Counted from the first letter of the stretch, positions 18,236-29,459 are shown. The stretch: 64,000 bases of DNA from Bombella favorum (GCF_014048475.1 NZ_NWUS01000001.1:124001-188000); one strand, 5' to 3'. The notes: generated from the sequence alone by a model not told the origin. Translations and numbers: made by a program.

Positions 18236-19498
18236 ATGAGCGGAAAAGATAGCGATTCCAAGAATACGCTTTATTGTTCATTCTGTGGAAAGTCCCAGCA
18301 TGAGGTGAAAAAGCTCATCGCCGGACCGACCGTGTTCATCTGTAATGAATGTGTCGAGCTATGCACGGATATCATTCGTGAGGAGCGGAGTGCAGGCCCC
18401 GTAACCAGTGGTGAAGGGGTCCCGACCCCACGTGAGATCTGCCAGATCCTTAATGATTATGTCATCGGCCAGAGCGAAGCCAAGAAGGTGCTCTCGGTGG
18501 CCGTGCATAACCATTATAAGCGGCTGGAGCAGGCCGAGAAGGCCGGGGATGTCGAAATCGGTAAGGCCAATATCATGCTGATCGGCCCGACCGGTACAGG
18601 GAAGACCCTTCTGGCCCAGACGCTTGCCCGTATTCTTGATGTGCCCTTTACTATGGCAGATGCCACAACGCTGACAGAAGCCGGGTATGTGGGTGAGGAT
18701 GTTGAGAATATCATTCTCAAGCTGCTTCAGGCCTGTGATTATAATGTCGAACGTGCCCAGCGTGGCATCGTCTATATTGATGAGATCGACAAGATTTCTC
18801 GTAAGGCAGAGAATCCGTCTATCACTCGTGATGTATCGGGTGAGGGGGTGCAGCAGGCTCTGCTGAAGCTGATGGAGGGGACTGTGGCGTCCGTTCCTCC
18901 GCAGGGTGGGCGCAAGCATCCGCAGCAGGAGTTTGTTCAGGTTGATACAACCAACATGCTCTTCATCTGTGGTGGTGCGTTTGCTGGGCTGGATAAGGTT
19001 ATCAGTGCCCGGGGCAAGGGAAGCGGGATTGGTTTTGGGGCTGATGTGCGCTCCGAAGATGATCGCAAGCTGGGAGATATTCTTAAGGATATCGAGCCGG
19101 AAGACCTCATGAAATATGGTTTGATTCCAGAGTTCATCGGTCGTTTGCCCGTCATTGCGACACTGAATGATCTTGATGAAGCCGCCCTGGTCCAGATTCT
19201 GACAGAGCCGAAAAATGCTCTAATCAAGCAGTATCAGCGTCTCTTCCAGATGGAAGGGGTCGAGCTAGAGTTTGAGGAAAACGCCATCAAGGGGATCGCT
19301 GCCCGTGCCATTGAGCGCCAGACAGGCGCCCGTGGTCTGCGTTCCATCATGGAGAAAATCCTGATGGAAACAATGTTCGACCTTCCCGGCAGAAAGAATG
19401 TTGAGAAGGTCGTTGTCAATCGTGATGTCGCAGAAGGCAAGGCTGAACCGGTATATGTCTACGGTCAGCAGGATGATGAAAAGAAAATGGCAGACTGA
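18236..19498 (+). CDS. clpX: Clp protease ATP-binding subunit ClpX
   Basis: ClpX of 420 residues is the AAA+ unfoldase that feeds tagged and native substrates to ClpP. It has the N-terminal zinc-binding domain (CSFC...CNEC), Walker A GPTGTGKT, Walker [11 protein letters not shown], and the RERHHE-region sensor and IGF-loop features expected for the family. The start has GAGGAG upstream. The last codons and stop lie within an 11-bp inverted repeat. Confidence 0.97.
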   Translation: MSGKDSDSKNTLYCSFCGKSQHEVKKLIAGPTVFICNECVELCTDIIREERSAGPVTSGEGVPTPREICQILNDYVIGQSEAKKVLSVAVHNHYKRLEQAEKAGDVEIGKANIMLIGPTGTGKTLLAQTLARILDVPFTMADATTLTEAGYVGEDVENIILKLLQACDYNVERAQRGIVYIDEIDKISRKAENPSITRDVSGEGVQQALLKLMEGTVASVPPQGGRKHPQQEFVQVDTTNMLFICGGAFAGLDKVISARGKGSGIGFGADVRSEDDRKLGDILKDIEPEDLMKYGLIPEFIGRLPVIATLNDLDEAALVQILTEPKNALIKQYQRLFQMEGVELEFEENAIKGIAARAIERQTGARGLRSIMEKILMETMFDLPGRKNVEKVVVNRDVAEGKAEPVYVYGQQDDEKKMAD

Positions 19499-19534
19499 CA
19501 GAAAAAGTACTGGCAGAGTCATGTTTCTGTCAGT
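19494..19534 (+). terminator. Inverted repeat over the clpX stop, possible terminator
   Basis: ACTGACAGAAA (19494-19504) and TTTCTGTCAGT (19524-19534) are exact complements, 11 bp, around a 19-base loop. The left arm contains the clpX stop codon. There is no clean T run after it, so termination or mRNA 3'-end protection are both possible. Confidence 0.5.
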
Positions 19535-19547
19535 GCTTTGCTATGGC

Positions 19548-19577
19548 GGGGTATTGCCCCTTATGCCTTGATACCCC
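19548..19577 (+). other. Second hairpin between clpX and lon
   Basis: GGGGTAT (19548-19554) pairs with ATACCCC (19571-19577). It sits between the clpX inverted repeat and the lon promoter candidate. Role unknown; it could reinforce termination upstream of lon. Confidence 0.4.
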
Positions 19578-19592
19578 ACATAGAGACATTAA

Positions 19593-19618
19593 TTGAAAGA
19601 ACCCTCGCCGTGCCATTT
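19593..19618 (+). promoter_or_regulatory. Candidate heat-shock (sigma-32) promoter of lon
   Basis: TTGAAA (19593-19598), a 12-base spacer and TGCCATTT (19611-19618) resemble the sigma-32 consensus CTTGAAA...CCCCATNT. The start site would lie near 19624, about 40 bases before the lon ATG. Heat-shock control of lon is well known in other bacteria; use here is inference. Confidence 0.5.
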
Positions 19619-19665
19619 TTATAGGGCGGCGTGGGTTTGGTCGTCCGCTATGGAGATCCTGAAGC

Positions 19666-22269
19666 ATGAGTGACGAAAAGAAACCAAAAACAAGTCGCCG
19701 CAAGACTGCCGATACGAAGACTTCCGGCGGCGGAAATGCGGGGCGTACGCGGCGTACGACTTCCAATGCTGTTAAAGACGAGGCAAGCAAGGCTACGACA
19801 CCACGTAGAAAGGTAGCAGCCAGTAAGGCGCAGCCGGAAAAGGCCGCTACTGAAAAAAAGGTGGCTCGTAAAAAAGAGCAGCGGCCCGTCCTGCCTGTGC
19901 TGCCCTTGCGGAATATTGTTGTCTTTCCTCATATGATCGTCCCGCTTTTCGTGGGGCGTGAAAAGTCGATCCATGCTCTGGACCAGATGCCTGAGGATGG
20001 CCGCGAGATCATCCTTGTTTCTCAGAAGGATGTCGGCAAGGACGAGCCGACCGTTGATGATGTCTTCCGTGTTGGGACGGTTGCCAGCGTTCTTCAGCTG
20101 CTGAAACTGCCTGATGGCACTGTGAAAGTGCTGGTGGAAGGGATGCGTCGTGTCCGTCTGGTCGGGTTGAAGGAGCAGGACGGGTATTTCCAGAGCTCTG
20201 TGGAGGACCTTCCCGATGAGCTGGGCGCTCGGGAGGGTGAGCGTGAGGCATTGGCCCGCTCTGCTGTAAAACGCTTTGAGGATTATGCCCGACTAAACAA
20301 GAAAGTCGCCCCAGAGGTGCTGGCCTCCGTCAGCCATCTGGAAGATCCTTCCCGTCTGGCAGATACGATTGCCAGCCATCTTAATTTGCGGATCCCGGAG
20401 CGGCAGGAACTGTTGGAGACGCTCTCTGTTGAGGAGCGGCTGGAGCGCATCTTTGCTGGTATGGAGGCGGAAATTGACGTGCTTCAGGTAGAGAAGCGCA
20501 TCCGCAGCCGTGTGAAAAAGCAGATGGAGAAAACCCAGCGGGAATATTATCTCAATGAGCAGATGAAGGCCATTCAGAAAGAGCTGGGCGAGGGGGAAGA
20601 TGGTCGTGATGAGCTCGGCGAGATCGAAGAAAAGATCGAGACGCAGGGCCTGAGCCAGGAGGCTAAGGAAAAAGCTCGTGGTGAGCTGAAAAAGCTTCGG
20701 AACATGAGCCCGATGTCTGCCGAGGGTACAGTAGTCCGCAGTTATCTGGATTGGCTGGTCGCCCTGCCGTGGAAGAAGCAGTCCAGATTGATCAAGTCGC
20801 TCCAGAAAGCCGAGGATGTTCTGGAGGCCGATCATTACGGGCTGGAGAAGATCAAGGAGCGCATTCTGGAATATTTGGCTGTCCAGAGTCGCGCCAAGAA
20901 GCTGAAGGGCCCGATTCTCTGCTTGGTTGGCCCTCCGGGTGTTGGTAAGACCTCTTTGGCACGGTCCATCGCTAGAGCGACGGGGCGGAAATATGTCCGT
21001 ATGTCCCTTGGTGGTATGCGTGATGAATCCGAGATACGTGGTCATCGGCGGACCTATATCGGGGCCATGCCTGGCAAGATTATTCAGGGCGTTAAGAAAG
21101 CGGGGGTGAATAATCCACTCTTCCTGCTGGATGAGGTGGACAAGCTCGGCTCTGACTGGCGTGGTGATCCGTCTTCGGCTCTGCTGGAGGTGCTAGACCC
21201 AGAGCAGAACAACACGTTTGGGGATCATTACCTCGAAGTTGAGTATGATCTTTCGAACATCATGTTTATTGCTACGGCTAACTCCCTTGATATGCCGCAG
21301 CCGCTGCTGGACCGTATGGAGATTATCCGTCTGTCTGGCTATACGGAGCAGGAAAAGCTGGAAATTGCCAAAAGGCACCTTCTCGCCAAGCAGGCAAAGG
21401 AGCATAACCTGCGCCCTGATGAGTGGCATGTAACAGATGAGGCGCTGCTGGCCCTTATCCGCTCTTACACACGGGAAGCAGGGGTGCGTAGCCTGGAGCG
21501 GATGATCGCCCGTCTAGCCCGCAAGGCCGTGCGTGAGATCCTGTCTGGCACGGTGAAAAAGATTGAGGTTACGCCAGACACGTTGGAGACCTACGCCGGT
21601 GTGCCTCGTTACCGTCATAGCGAGGCAGACCAGGAGGATCAGATTGGTATCGTGACCGGTCTGGCATGGACACAGGTTGGTGGTGAGATATTGACCATCG
21701 AGAGCCTGACCATGCCGGGTAAGGGGACGATCCGCCATACTGGTAAACTCGGTGACGTGATGAAGGAGAGTGTTTCTGCGGCCTTTTCCTACGTGAAGTC
21801 CCGCGCTGAGACATTCGGGATTGATCCTGCCGTGCTGGAGAAGACGGATGTTCATGTGCATCTGCCGGAAGGTGCGGTGCCCAAGGATGGTCCTTCTGCT
21901 GGTTCAGCACTGACGACATCGCTTGTCAGCGTGCTAACACGTATCCCGGTTCGGCATGATGTCGCCATGACGGGGGAGGTAACCCTGCGTGGCCGTGTGC
22001 TGGAGATTGGCGGGCTGAAAGAGAAGCTACTGGCAGCTCTTCGGGCCGGGATCAAAACGGTTCTGATCCCGGAGGCGAACGTTAAAGACCTTGCCGAGAT
22101 CCCGGAGAATGTGAAGGAAGGCCTACAGATCATCCCTGTGCAGCACATGGATGAGGTGCTGAATGTTGCTCTGACAGAACCGCCCAAAGCTCTGGCAGCA
22201 GGGCCGGTAGCGGGCAGAAGCGGCAAGAAAGTGAACGGGGAAGGAATTTCTCGCTCAATTCGGCACTAA
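19666..22269 (+). CDS. lon: Lon protease with basic N-terminal extension
   Basis: Lon of 867 residues is the ATP-dependent serine protease that removes damaged and regulatory proteins. The first 72 or so residues are an added low-complexity tail rich in Lys, Arg, Thr and Ala, not found in E. coli Lon (784 residues). The LON substrate-binding domain then begins ([16 protein letters not shown]), followed by the coiled region, AAA+ Walker [10 protein letters not shown], Walker [11 protein letters not shown], and the protease domain with [10 protein letters not shown] carrying the catalytic Ser. The first ATG has GGAGATCC upstream. The tail resembles that of the helicase encoded at 11291-13618. 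Confidence 0.96.
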   Translation: MSDEKKPKTSRRKTADTKTSGGGNAGRTRRTTSNAVKDEASKATTPRRKVAASKAQPEKAATEKKVARKKEQRPVLPVLPLRNIVVFPHMIVPLFVGREKSIHALDQMPEDGREIILVSQKDVGKDEPTVDDVFRVGTVASVLQLLKLPDGTVKVLVEGMRRVRLVGLKEQDGYFQSSVEDLPDELGAREGEREALARSAVKRFEDYARLNKKVAPEVLASVSHLEDPSRLADTIASHLNLRIPERQELLETLSVEERLERIFAGMEAEIDVLQVEKRIRSRVKKQMEKTQREYYLNEQMKAIQKELGEGEDGRDELGEIEEKIETQGLSQEAKEKARGELKKLRNMSPMSAEGTVVRSYLDWLVALPWKKQSRLIKSLQKAEDVLEADHYGLEKIKERILEYLAVQSRAKKLKGPILCLVGPPGVGKTSLARSIARATGRKYVRMSLGGMRDESEIRGHRRTYIGAMPGKIIQGVKKAGVNNPLFLLDEVDKLGSDWRGDPSSALLEVLDPEQNNTFGDHYLEVEYDLSNIMFIATANSLDMPQPLLDRMEIIRLSGYTEQEKLEIAKRHLLAKQAKEHNLRPDEWHVTDEALLALIRSYTREAGVRSLERMIARLARKAVREILSGTVKKIEVTPDTLETYAGVPRYRHSEADQEDQIGIVTGLAWTQVGGEILTIESLTMPGKGTIRHTGKLGDVMKESVSAAFSYVKSRAETFGIDPAVLEKTDVHVHLPEGAVPKDGPSAGSALTTSLVSVLTRIPVRHDVAMTGEVTLRGRVLEIGGLKEKLLAALRAGIKTVLIPEANVKDLAEIPENVKEGLQIIPVQHMDEVLNVALTEPPKALAAGPVAGRSGKKVNGEGISRSIRH

Positions 22270-22295
22270 GTGGGGGTATTCTTGCCCTCCGGCTG

Positions 22296-22323
22296 TTGAC
22301 GCGGACGAAAACCGCTTCATAGT
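22296..22323 (+). promoter_or_regulatory. Candidate promoter of the HU gene
   Basis: TTGACG (22296-22301) and CATAGT (22318-22323) are 16 bases apart, just after lon. Transcription would start near 22330 and give a leader of about 70 bases with a stable hairpin. Confidence 0.5.
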
Positions 22324-22351
22324 GCAGATGTAAATTGCAATATGTGATTCT

Positions 22352-22368
22352 GGCCCCTTTCCGGGGCC
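22352..22368 (+). other. Leader hairpin ahead of the HU gene
   Basis: GGCCCC (22352-22357) and GGGGCC (22363-22368) form a GC-only 6-bp stem with a five-base loop, 29 bases before the HU start. No T tract follows. It may stabilise the abundant HU mRNA. Confidence 0.42.
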
Positions 22369-22397
22369 GTCTCACCCAACCATTGGAAAGGCTTACC

Positions 22398-22685
22398 ATG
22401 GAGAAACCTCTGAACAAGCAGGAACTCATTGCTTCTGTTGCCGAGGCTGCAGATCTTCCCAAGGCGAAGGCTGGTGATGTCGTGGATGCCGTGTTCGGCA
22501 CCATTGAGAAGACCCTTGCTAAGGGGCAGGAAGTTCGCCTGGTAGGTTTTGGCAGCTTCGTGACAGCCACCCGCAAGGCTGCTAAAGGCCGCAATCCTCG
22601 CACTGGCGAAGAGATTGATATTCCGGCTTCCACGTCCGTGCGCTTTAAGCCGGGCAAGGGCCTGAAGGATGCCGTCAGCAAGTAA
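22398..22685 (+). CDS. hupB: DNA-binding protein HU
   Basis: This histone-like protein of 95 residues bends and compacts DNA as a dimer. MEKPLNKQELIASVA is the typical N-terminus; FGSFVTATRKAAKGRNPRTGEEI contains the beta-arm with the conserved RNP segment. The open frame reaches back to 22335, but the ATG at 22398 follows GGAAAGG and matches the family. The position right after lon is the usual one for hupB. Confidence 0.95.
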   Translation: MEKPLNKQELIASVAEAADLPKAKAGDVVDAVFGTIEKTLAKGQEVRLVGFGSFVTATRKAAKGRNPRTGEEIDIPASTSVRFKPGKGLKDAVSK

Positions 22686-22699
22686 GGCTGGCATCGTAG

Positions 22700-22745
22700 C
22701 AACGGGGAAGATAATTTTTTGAAAAAAAATGATAATTCCCTGTTG
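22700..22745 (+). other. Long AT-centred inverted repeat after the HU gene
   Basis: CAACGGGGAA (22700-22709) pairs with TTCCCTGTTG (22736-22745), one G-T pair included. The inner part, with T6 and A8 runs, can extend the stem. The right arm ends where the tRNA-Val promoter begins. It may terminate hupB transcription without a trailing T tract, or bind a protein. Confidence 0.5.
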
Positions 22746-22771
22746 CGCTTCGAGGTGCTTTTGCATATAAC
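22743..22771 (+). promoter_or_regulatory. Promoter of tRNA-Val
   Basis: TTGCGC (22743-22748) and TATAAC (22766-22771) are exactly 17 bases apart, and the tRNA begins seven bases later. A GC-rich stretch follows the -10, as in stringently controlled stable-RNA promoters. Confidence 0.7.
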
Positions 22772-22778
22772 TCGGGGC

Positions 22779-22853
22779 GGGCAATTAGCTCAGCGGTAGA
22801 GCGTCTCGTTTACACCGAGAGGGTCGGCGGTTCGATCCCGTCATTGCCCACCA
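22779..22853 (+). tRNA. tRNA-Val, anticodon UAC
   Basis: The acceptor stem GGGCAAT pairs with ATTGCCC. The anticodon arm TCTCG-TTTACAC-CGAGA gives anticodon TAC, the T arm carries GTTCGAT, and CCA is encoded at 22851-22853. It reads GUA and related valine codons. Confidence 0.97.
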
Positions 22854-22872
22854 CCCTATATTCAAGTTTTTT

Positions 22873-23622
22873 ATGACCTGGCGTTTCGAACAATATGAAA
22901 CGCTGGCATCCACTTCCGGCCTTTGTCGGGAACGGGCTGAAGCCGGCGAAAAAGATAGGCTGGCTATAATAGCAGAGCGACAGAGTGCTGCCCGCGGGAG
23001 CCGAGGGCGTCATTGGGATAGTGGTGAAGGAAATCTAGCTTTTTCCTTCCTTTTTCATTTTTCTGAAAATCAGAATCTGCGTGGTGTTCTGCCATATTTG
23101 GTAGGGCTGGCCCTTTATGATGGGCTGGTTGCTACCGCGGCTCTGCCCGAGAAGAATCCTTCCATATTAAAACTGAAATGGCCGAATGACCTGTTGCTTT
23201 CTGGCCGTAAGATGGCCGGTATTCTCATTGAGACCGGTTCTTTGACGAATGAAGGGGAAGGGCCCACCAGCTGGGCGGTGATCGGCATGGGGGCCAATTT
23301 GCGTATGGCTCCGCATGTTGAGGGGCGAGAGCTGGCAGCACTCGCTGAATATTGCCAGCCACCGGAAGCACCAGCCTGTGCCAGAGCCATAGTGCAGGCT
23401 TTTGATAGCTGGATGGAACGCTGGCAGCATGAGGGGCCTAGCGTGATATGGGATGGCTGGATGCAGCGTGCCCACCCTCTGGGTACTCGACTGATCCTTC
23501 GAAGGCATGGTAGGGAAGAGACAGGACGATTTGCCGGGCTTGATGCGCAGGGACATCTTTTGCTTGCACTGGACGGTGGTACTGTAACCTCGGTTGTGAC
23601 GGGTGATGTGATCTGTGAGTAA
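22873..23622 (+). CDS. birA: Biotin--[acetyl-CoA-carboxylase] ligase, single-domain
   Basis: This enzyme of 249 residues activates biotin as the adenylate and transfers it to the carrier lysine of acetyl-CoA carboxylase. It lacks the N-terminal DNA-binding domain of E. coli BirA, so it is not a repressor. The biotin/ATP loop appears as ARGSRGRHW and the catalytic segment as [19 protein letters not shown]. It begins 20 bases after tRNA-Val and leads the birA-coaX-rnj-proS-lolCD-dnaE run. Confidence 0.93.
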   Translation: MTWRFEQYETLASTSGLCRERAEAGEKDRLAIIAERQSAARGSRGRHWDSGEGNLAFSFLFHFSENQNLRGVLPYLVGLALYDGLVATAALPEKNPSILKLKWPNDLLLSGRKMAGILIETGSLTNEGEGPTSWAVIGMGANLRMAPHVEGRELAALAEYCQPPEAPACARAIVQAFDSWMERWQHEGPSVIWDGWMQRAHPLGTRLILRRHGREETGRFAGLDAQGHLLLALDGGTVTSVVTGDVICE

Positions 23623-23632
23623 GGGAGGAGAT

Positions 23633-24430
23633 GTGCTGCTCGTCATTGATGCTGGCAATACGAATGTGGTTTTTGCCATTCATGATGGCGGGGCATGGGT
23701 AGGCCGTTGGCGTATCTCGACAGATGACCGTAGAACGGCAGATGAATACGCTGTTTGGATGCTCAGCCTGATGGAGCGTGTAGGACTGAGCCCGGATTGT
23801 ATAACGCAGGCCATTATTGGGACGGTAGTTCCGGCTGCGTTGTATGATCTGCGGCGCTTATGCCGCTGCTGGCTGCATGTGGAGCCCCTCGTGGCTAATG
23901 ATGAGCTGGACTGGCACATGGATGTGCTGGTGGATACCCCGGCGGAGTTGGGAGCGGACCGCCTTTTGAATGGTCTTGCTGCCCGCCAGCTTTATGGTGG
24001 CGGCCCGTTGGTGGTTGTGGATTTTGGAACGGCGACAACGTTCGATGTTGTCGATGCTCAGGGCCGTTATTGCGGTGGAGCGATTGCCCCGGGGGTTAAT
24101 CTCTCGATGGATGCACTGCACCAGGCGGCGGCACGGCTGCCCCGTGTCAGTGTCGGGCGGCCTGTGGAAGCAATAGGCCGCAGCACAAGTGTTGCGATGC
24201 GATCAGGCCTTTTCTGGGGCTATGTGGGTTTGGTCGAAGGAATTGTTCACCGCATTGCGGGTGAAATGCAGGAGAGCCCTAAAGTTGTGGCGACGGGCGG
24301 CCTGGCCCCGCTCTTCTCTGAGGGGACGACGTTATTTGATGAAGTGGCCCCTGACCTAACGCTGGAAGGACTACGTCTTCTAGCTGAGCAGAATAGGGAT
24401 CGTTTCATTACCGATTTTTCCGGGCAATAG
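23633..24430 (+). CDS. coaX: Type III pantothenate kinase
   Basis: CoaX phosphorylates pantothenate, the first step to coenzyme A. Motifs are [10 protein letters not shown] at the N-terminus (phosphate loop), [25 protein letters not shown] and GGAIAPG. A GTG at 23615 is in frame, but the GTG at 23633 is preceded by GGGAGGAG (23623-23630) and keeps the usual short N-terminus, so I prefer it. The gene is translationally linked to birA. Confidence 0.93.
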   Translation: MLLVIDAGNTNVVFAIHDGGAWVGRWRISTDDRRTADEYAVWMLSLMERVGLSPDCITQAIIGTVVPAALYDLRRLCRCWLHVEPLVANDELDWHMDVLVDTPAELGADRLLNGLAARQLYGGGPLVVVDFGTATTFDVVDAQGRYCGGAIAPGVNLSMDALHQAAARLPRVSVGRPVEAIGRSTSVAMRSGLFWGYVGLVEGIVHRIAGEMQESPKVVATGGLAPLFSEGTTLFDEVAPDLTLEGLRLLAEQNRDRFITDFSGQ

Positions 24431-24484
24431 GCCCATACCGCCTTCGGGCACCCTGATAACGTTTGAACAGGATATGATGCGTTT

Positions 24485-26143
24485 ATGACAGAACAAAAAA
24501 GTGATTTTGCCTTCCTTCCACTTGGAGGGACGGGCGAAATCGGCATGAATTTCAATCTCTATCGTCTACGTGAGGATGGAGAAGAACATTGGTTGGCTAT
24601 TGATTGCGGTATCGGTTTCTCCGGTAATGATACACCGGAAGCTGATGTGCTGCTGTCTGACCCGACATTCATTGCCGAGCGGCGGGAGAGTTTGCACGGG
24701 CTGGTCATTACCCATGCTCATGAGGACCATGTGGGGGCTGTAGCCCATCTTTGGCGGCAGCTTCGTTGTCCGGTCTATGCCACGCCATTCACGGCGGCTG
24801 TGCTGCGGCGTAAGCTTAGCGAGGCAAACCTCCAGAACCAGGTCGTCATCCATATCATTATGCCGGGTTCCCGCTTTGATGTGGGGCCGTTTGATCTCCA
24901 GTTCGTTCCGGTGACCCATTCCATTGTGGAGGCCCAGTCCGTGGCCATCCGCACTCCTCATGGTATTATTATCCATACGGGTGACTGGAAGCTGGACCCG
25001 ACACCACTGGTGGGCCCAGTAACGGATGAGGATGCGTTCCGTGCGCTGGGTGATGAGGGCGTTCTGGCGATGGTGGGTGACAGCACCAATGTCATGAAAG
25101 AAGGGCGTTCCCAGTCGGAGGCTGATGTCCGTGTCGGCTTGACGGAAATGATTGCAAAGCTGGAAGGGCGTGTCGCCGTAACATGCTTTGCCAGTAACGT
25201 TGCCCGTGTGGAGAGCATCGCTAAGGCTGGTTTGGCCTCTGGTCGTGAGATCATGGTGGTTGGGCGTTCTTTGCGTAATCTGGAAGCCGCAGCGCGTGAA
25301 TGTGGTTATTTCTCCGACCTCCCTCCCTTCCTGACGGAATATGACATCAAGGATGTTCCGGATGAGAATCTGCTGATGATCATTACAGGCAGTCAGGGTG
25401 AGGCACGTTCTGCCCTGTCTCGCATTGCCTGCGATACTCATTCTACGATTTCGCTGGGTGAGGGGGATACGGTCATTTACAGTTCCCGCGTCATTCCGGG
25501 GAACGAGCAGGCCGTCATGACCGTGCAGGATAACTTGACCCGCCGTGGCGTAACTGTCCTGACGGATAAAGATGGCATGGTGCATACATCCGGCCATGCA
25601 ACTGGTGGTGATATTCGTCACCTCTACAGTTTGGTCCGTCCCCGTTACAGTATTCCTACACATGGGGAATGGCGCCATCTGACGGCGCATGGGGCACTAG
25701 CCCGTGAGTGTGGCGCAGAGGCCGTGCTGCTGGAAGATGGTGATATCCTCAATCTGGGGCCGGGACCGGTCGAGGTGATCGATACAGCACCAACGGGCCT
25801 GCTGGCTCTGGATGGTGATCGCCTCCTGCCTATGACGGGTGGGGTATTGGCTGCCCGTCGCCGGATGCTCTTTAATGGTATGGTGCTGGCCAGCTTTGCG
25901 GTGGATGATGAAGGTTACGTCATCGGGGAGCCTCGCATCAGTGCGCCGGGCCTATTGGAGCGGGATGATCCCGAAAGCACGCGCATCCGTGAAGAATTTG
26001 CGTATGCCATTGATGAGATTCCCGATGAATTCCGGCAGGACGATCAGGCGTTCCGTGATGCAGCACGTACGGCTCTGCGTCGGGCTCTAGGCCGGAAGTT
26101 GCGGAAGCGTCCGCTGGTTGATGTCCACCTCCTGCGCGTCTGA
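24485..26143 (+). CDS. rnj: Ribonuclease J
   Basis: This metallo-beta-lactamase/beta-CASP nuclease of 552 residues has endonuclease and 5'-exonuclease activity in mRNA decay and rRNA maturation. The zinc site is [10 protein letters not shown]; beta-CASP features include [10 protein letters not shown] and the late [19 protein letters not shown]. Length is normal for alphaproteobacterial RNase J. It lies 54 bases after coaX in the same run. Confidence 0.94.
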   Translation: MTEQKSDFAFLPLGGTGEIGMNFNLYRLREDGEEHWLAIDCGIGFSGNDTPEADVLLSDPTFIAERRESLHGLVITHAHEDHVGAVAHLWRQLRCPVYATPFTAAVLRRKLSEANLQNQVVIHIIMPGSRFDVGPFDLQFVPVTHSIVEAQSVAIRTPHGIIIHTGDWKLDPTPLVGPVTDEDAFRALGDEGVLAMVGDSTNVMKEGRSQSEADVRVGLTEMIAKLEGRVAVTCFASNVARVESIAKAGLASGREIMVVGRSLRNLEAAARECGYFSDLPPFLTEYDIKDVPDENLLMIITGSQGEARSALSRIACDTHSTISLGEGDTVIYSSRVIPGNEQAVMTVQDNLTRRGVTVLTDKDGMVHTSGHATGGDIRHLYSLVRPRYSIPTHGEWRHLTAHGALARECGAEAVLLEDGDILNLGPGPVEVIDTAPTGLLALDGDRLLPMTGGVLAARRRMLFNGMVLASFAVDDEGYVIGEPRISAPGLLERDDPESTRIREEFAYAIDEIPDEFRQDDQAFRDAARTALRRALGRKLRKRPLVDVHLLRV

Positions 26144-26154
26144 GGAAAAAGAAC

Positions 26155-27471
26155 ATGCGGTTAAGTCAGGCTTTCCAGCCCACTCTGAAAGAAGTCCCGG
26201 CGGAGGCGCAGATCGCTTCTCATCGGTTGATGTTGCGGGCTGGTCTTGTGCGGCAGTCTTCATCGGGCATTTATACATGGCTGCCCGCAGGGCTGCGTGT
26301 CCTGCGGAACATTGCTAACATTGTACGGCAGGAGCAGGACCGGATTGGCGGGCAGGAAATCCTGATGCCAACCGTTCAGTCGGCCGAGCTGTGGCGGCGT
26401 TCTGGCCGTTACGATGCCTATGGTCCGGAGATGCTGCGCATCACGGATAGGCAGGATCGTGAGATGCTCTATGGTCCGACTAATGAGGAAATGGTGACGG
26501 ATCTTTTCGGCGGTACGGTGAAGTCTTACCGTGAATTACCGAAGATGCTTTATCATATTCAGTGGAAATTCCGGGATGAGATCCGCCCTCGTTTCGGTGT
26601 GATGCGTGGCCGTGAATTCTACATGAAGGACGGTTATAGCTTCGATCTCTCTTATGATGATGCAGTGCGGAGCTATTACCGCATCATGCTGTCCTATCTG
26701 AAGATTTTCCGTCGTCTGGGTGTACAGGCCGTACCGATGGCAGCCGATACGGGGCCGATTGGTGGTGAGCTAAGCCACGAATTTCTCGTTCTTGCCCCGA
26801 CAGGGGAGAGCGAGGTCTTTTATGATGCTGGCTGGGATGACATCGACTGGGACAGCATCGGTCTCGACCCGCAGAAGGAGGAGGACCTCCAGAAGCTGCG
26901 TGAGATCGTAAAGACGACATATTCTGCTACGGATGAAAAACACGATCTTTCCACATGGGAGAGCGTGCCGGAAGATCGCCGCCGTGGTGGTCGGGGCATC
27001 GAGGTAGGCCATATCTTCTATTTCGGTACGAAATATACCGAATCCATGGGCGTGGAAGTGAGTGGTGCCGATGGTGCGCCCCTGCATCCGCATATGGGGT
27101 CTTATGGCATTGGTGTGTCCCGTCTGGTTGGGGCCATCATTGAGGCTTCGCACGATGACGCTGGCATTATCTGGCCGGAAGAAGTGGCTCCTTATCGTGC
27201 TGCTCTGCTCAATCTCCGTCCCGGTGATGAGCTGTGTGACCAGCTTTGCGAAAGCATTTATAGCCGTGACCCAGAAGGGCTGCTCTATGATGACCGCTCC
27301 GACCGTGCTGGTGTGAAGTTTAATGATGCCGACCTGATGGGCCATCCGTGGCAGATCATTGTCGGTCCCCGTGGGGCTAAGGCGGGCATGGTGGAGCTGA
27401 AGCATCGTGCCACCGGTGAGCGGAGTGAGCTGCCGCTGGATGAGGCTCTGGTGAAGCTGGGGCTTGCCTGA
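26155..27471 (+). CDS. proS: Prolyl-tRNA synthetase, short alphaproteobacterial form
   Basis: The enzyme of 438 residues charges tRNA-Pro. Class II motifs are visible in the catalytic core ([43 protein letters not shown]) with an anticodon-binding domain at the C-terminus. It lacks the roughly 180-residue editing insertion of E. coli ProRS (572 residues), as is typical of this group, so alanine mischarging must be handled by a free-standing factor if at all. It starts 12 bases after rnj. Confidence 0.96.
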   Translation: MRLSQAFQPTLKEVPAEAQIASHRLMLRAGLVRQSSSGIYTWLPAGLRVLRNIANIVRQEQDRIGGQEILMPTVQSAELWRRSGRYDAYGPEMLRITDRQDREMLYGPTNEEMVTDLFGGTVKSYRELPKMLYHIQWKFRDEIRPRFGVMRGREFYMKDGYSFDLSYDDAVRSYYRIMLSYLKIFRRLGVQAVPMAADTGPIGGELSHEFLVLAPTGESEVFYDAGWDDIDWDSIGLDPQKEEDLQKLREIVKTTYSATDEKHDLSTWESVPEDRRRGGRGIEVGHIFYFGTKYTESMGVEVSGADGAPLHPHMGSYGIGVSRLVGAIIEASHDDAGIIWPEEVAPYRAALLNLRPGDELCDQLCESIYSRDPEGLLYDDRSDRAGVKFNDADLMGHPWQIIVGPRGAKAGMVELKHRATGERSELPLDEALVKLGLA

Positions 27472-27473
27472 TC

Positions 27474-28721
27474 ATGTTCGGGCGATTTGAGCGGACAGTT
27501 GCCCTACGCTATCTGCGTGCCCGCAAGGGAGAACGCTTTGCATCCGTCATTGCGCTTTTCTCCCTTGTCGGTATTGCCCTGGGGGTAGCGACGCTCATCA
27601 TCGTTATGGCTGTGATGAACGGTTTCAAGGCTGACCTGATGGGGCGGATTCTTGGCCTGCATGGGGATCTGAATGTCTATGCCTATGGGCAGGTCATCCG
27701 GGAGTATAAGGATGATGCGGCGTTGATCCGTAAGGTGCCCGGTGTGACGCAGGTTTTGCCCATGACGCAGGGCACAGTCCTTGCAGAAGCGGGGCGTTAT
27801 TCCACAGGTGCTATGCTGGAAGGGCTAGCACAGGATGACTTGCGGAACTGGAAAGCCCTCAGTGATGGAATCATGGAAGGCAGTTTGGATGACTTCCAGG
27901 GTGATTCTGCCGTTGCCGTGGGGGTCACGCTGGCCGAACGGGCCGGGTTGCATGTTGGCTCGCCACTGACCATTCTTTCGCCCAATGGTCAGGCCACGCC
28001 ATTCGGTACGATGCCACGGGTGCGGAAACTGCATGTGGCCCTGATCTTTGATGCCAACTGGAATGATTATAACAGTAACATCATTCTTATGCCGCTGGCG
28101 GCCTCCCAAAAATTCCTCATGATGGGAGATGGGGTCTCGTTGATGCAGGTTAGCACGTCCGACCCGCTGCATGTTAGACTGACCAGCCATCAGATTACGG
28201 ACGTTTTGAACGATCCTCGCCTTCAGGTGCTGGACTGGACACAGAGCGCTAACGGTTTTCTGGATGCCGTGACAGTGGAACAAAATGTAATGTTCCTCAT
28301 CCTCACGCTCATCATTCTTGTGGCGGCCTTTAACGTGATTTCCTCGCTCATCATGATGGTCAAGGACAAGACACGGGACATTGCTGTGCTGCGAACCTTC
28401 GGGGCCAGTCGGGGCAGTGTAATGCGGATTTTCTTAATGTGCGGGGCGTCTGTTGGTGTGGTGGGAACGGTCGTGGGAACGGGGCTGGGCATTTGCTTTG
28501 CCCTGAATATCGAGCGGATCCGGCACGTGCTTGAGTCCCTAACGGGTACGGACCTGTTTAATCCGGAGGTTTATTTTCTCGCCCGTCTTCCGGCCCGCCT
28601 AGTGTGGTCGCAGGTTGTGGAAGTCGCCGTGCTGTCGTTGGTTCTGTCGCTGTTGGCTACGCTGTACCCCTCATGGCGTGCGGCAAAGACCGACCCGGTG
28701 GAGGCGCTGCGGCATGAGTGA
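27474..28721 (+). CDS. lolC: Lipoprotein-releasing ABC transporter permease (LolC/E family)
   Basis: This inner-membrane permease of 415 residues extracts lipoproteins from the inner membrane and hands them to LolA. It has an N-terminal transmembrane segment (about 24-48, [24 protein letters not shown]), a large periplasmic domain and three C-terminal segments. Only one LolC/E-type permease is encoded here, so it probably acts as a homodimer with LolD. It overlaps lolD by eight bases. Confidence 0.94.
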   Translation: MFGRFERTVALRYLRARKGERFASVIALFSLVGIALGVATLIIVMAVMNGFKADLMGRILGLHGDLNVYAYGQVIREYKDDAALIRKVPGVTQVLPMTQGTVLAEAGRYSTGAMLEGLAQDDLRNWKALSDGIMEGSLDDFQGDSAVAVGVTLAERAGLHVGSPLTILSPNGQATPFGTMPRVRKLHVALIFDANWNDYNSNIILMPLAASQKFLMMGDGVSLMQVSTSDPLHVRLTSHQITDVLNDPRLQVLDWTQSANGFLDAVTVEQNVMFLILTLIILVAAFNVISSLIMMVKDKTRDIAVLRTFGASRGSVMRIFLMCGASVGVVGTVVGTGLGICFALNIERIRHVLESLTGTDLFNPEVYFLARLPARLVWSQVVEVAVLSLVLSLLATLYPSWRAAKTDPVEALRHE

Positions 28722-29412
28722 GACAAAACAGACCACGGTTTTAACGCTTGAAGCACTGGGGCGGTCCTTTCATTCTGGTGATGAAGAGCTGCATATCCTA
28801 CGGGGGGCCAATTTCGCCCTAAAGAGCGGTGAGTTGGTTGCGCTTGTAGCACCAAGCGGAACGGGTAAATCTACTTTGCTCCATCTGGCTGGCCTGCTGG
28901 AGCGTCCTGACAGGGGCGAGGTCTTCATTAAAGGGCAGCCTACGTCCAAACTGGGCGAGGCGGGGCGGACAGCTCTGCGGCGGGATGAAATCGGTTTTGT
29001 GTACCAGTTTCATCATTTGTTGCGGGAATTTACGGCCGTGGAAAATGTCATGCTGCCTCAGCTTGCAGCAGGCGTAAAGCCAGCCGAGGCTCGGAAGCGT
29101 GCGGAAGATCTGTTGGGCCGTTTTGGTTTGTCTCATCGGCTGGCGGCCTTGCCGGGGCGTATGTCTGGCGGGGAGCAGCAGCGGACGGCGATTGCCCGTG
29201 CGCTGGCCAATCGGCCTAGCCTGCTTCTGGCTGATGAGCCGACGGGCAATCTGGATACAAAGACGGCCGATCTCGTTTTCACTGAGCTGATGCGTGTTGT
29301 GCGGGAAGAAGGCGTAGCCGCTTTGATCGCTACCCATAATGAGGCTCTGGCCGCAGCGATGGATCGTACTGTCACGCTTTATGAAGGGCGAATCATTCCT
29401 TTTCAGGGATGA
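28714..29412 (+). CDS. lolD: Lipoprotein-releasing ABC transporter ATPase LolD
   Basis: LolD of 232 residues powers lipoprotein release by the permease encoded just upstream. Walker A is APSGTGKST, the signature [15 protein letters not shown], and Walker [13 protein letters not shown]; the LolD-type segment [20 protein letters not shown] is clear. The frame opens at 28615, but the ATG at 28714 gives the normal N-terminus ([15 protein letters not shown]) and overlaps the lolC stop. Confidence 0.95.
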   Translation: MSETKQTTVLTLEALGRSFHSGDEELHILRGANFALKSGELVALVAPSGTGKSTLLHLAGLLERPDRGEVFIKGQPTSKLGEAGRTALRRDEIGFVYQFHHLLREFTAVENVMLPQLAAGVKPAEARKRAEDLLGRFGLSHRLAALPGRMSGGEQQRTAIARALANRPSLLLADEPTGNLDTKTADLVFTELMRVVREEGVAALIATHNEALAAAMDRTVTLYEGRIIPFQG

Positions 29413-29459
29413 GGTGTTTTCTATTCCGAACTGGAGTGGGAGCATGGTAAATATAGGCT

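Noticed and set aside
24566-25690. Minus-strand frame of 374 codons over the RNase J gene
   Set aside because: The composition (many His, Gln, Thr, Arg) is that of a shadow frame and the plus strand holds a complete enzyme.
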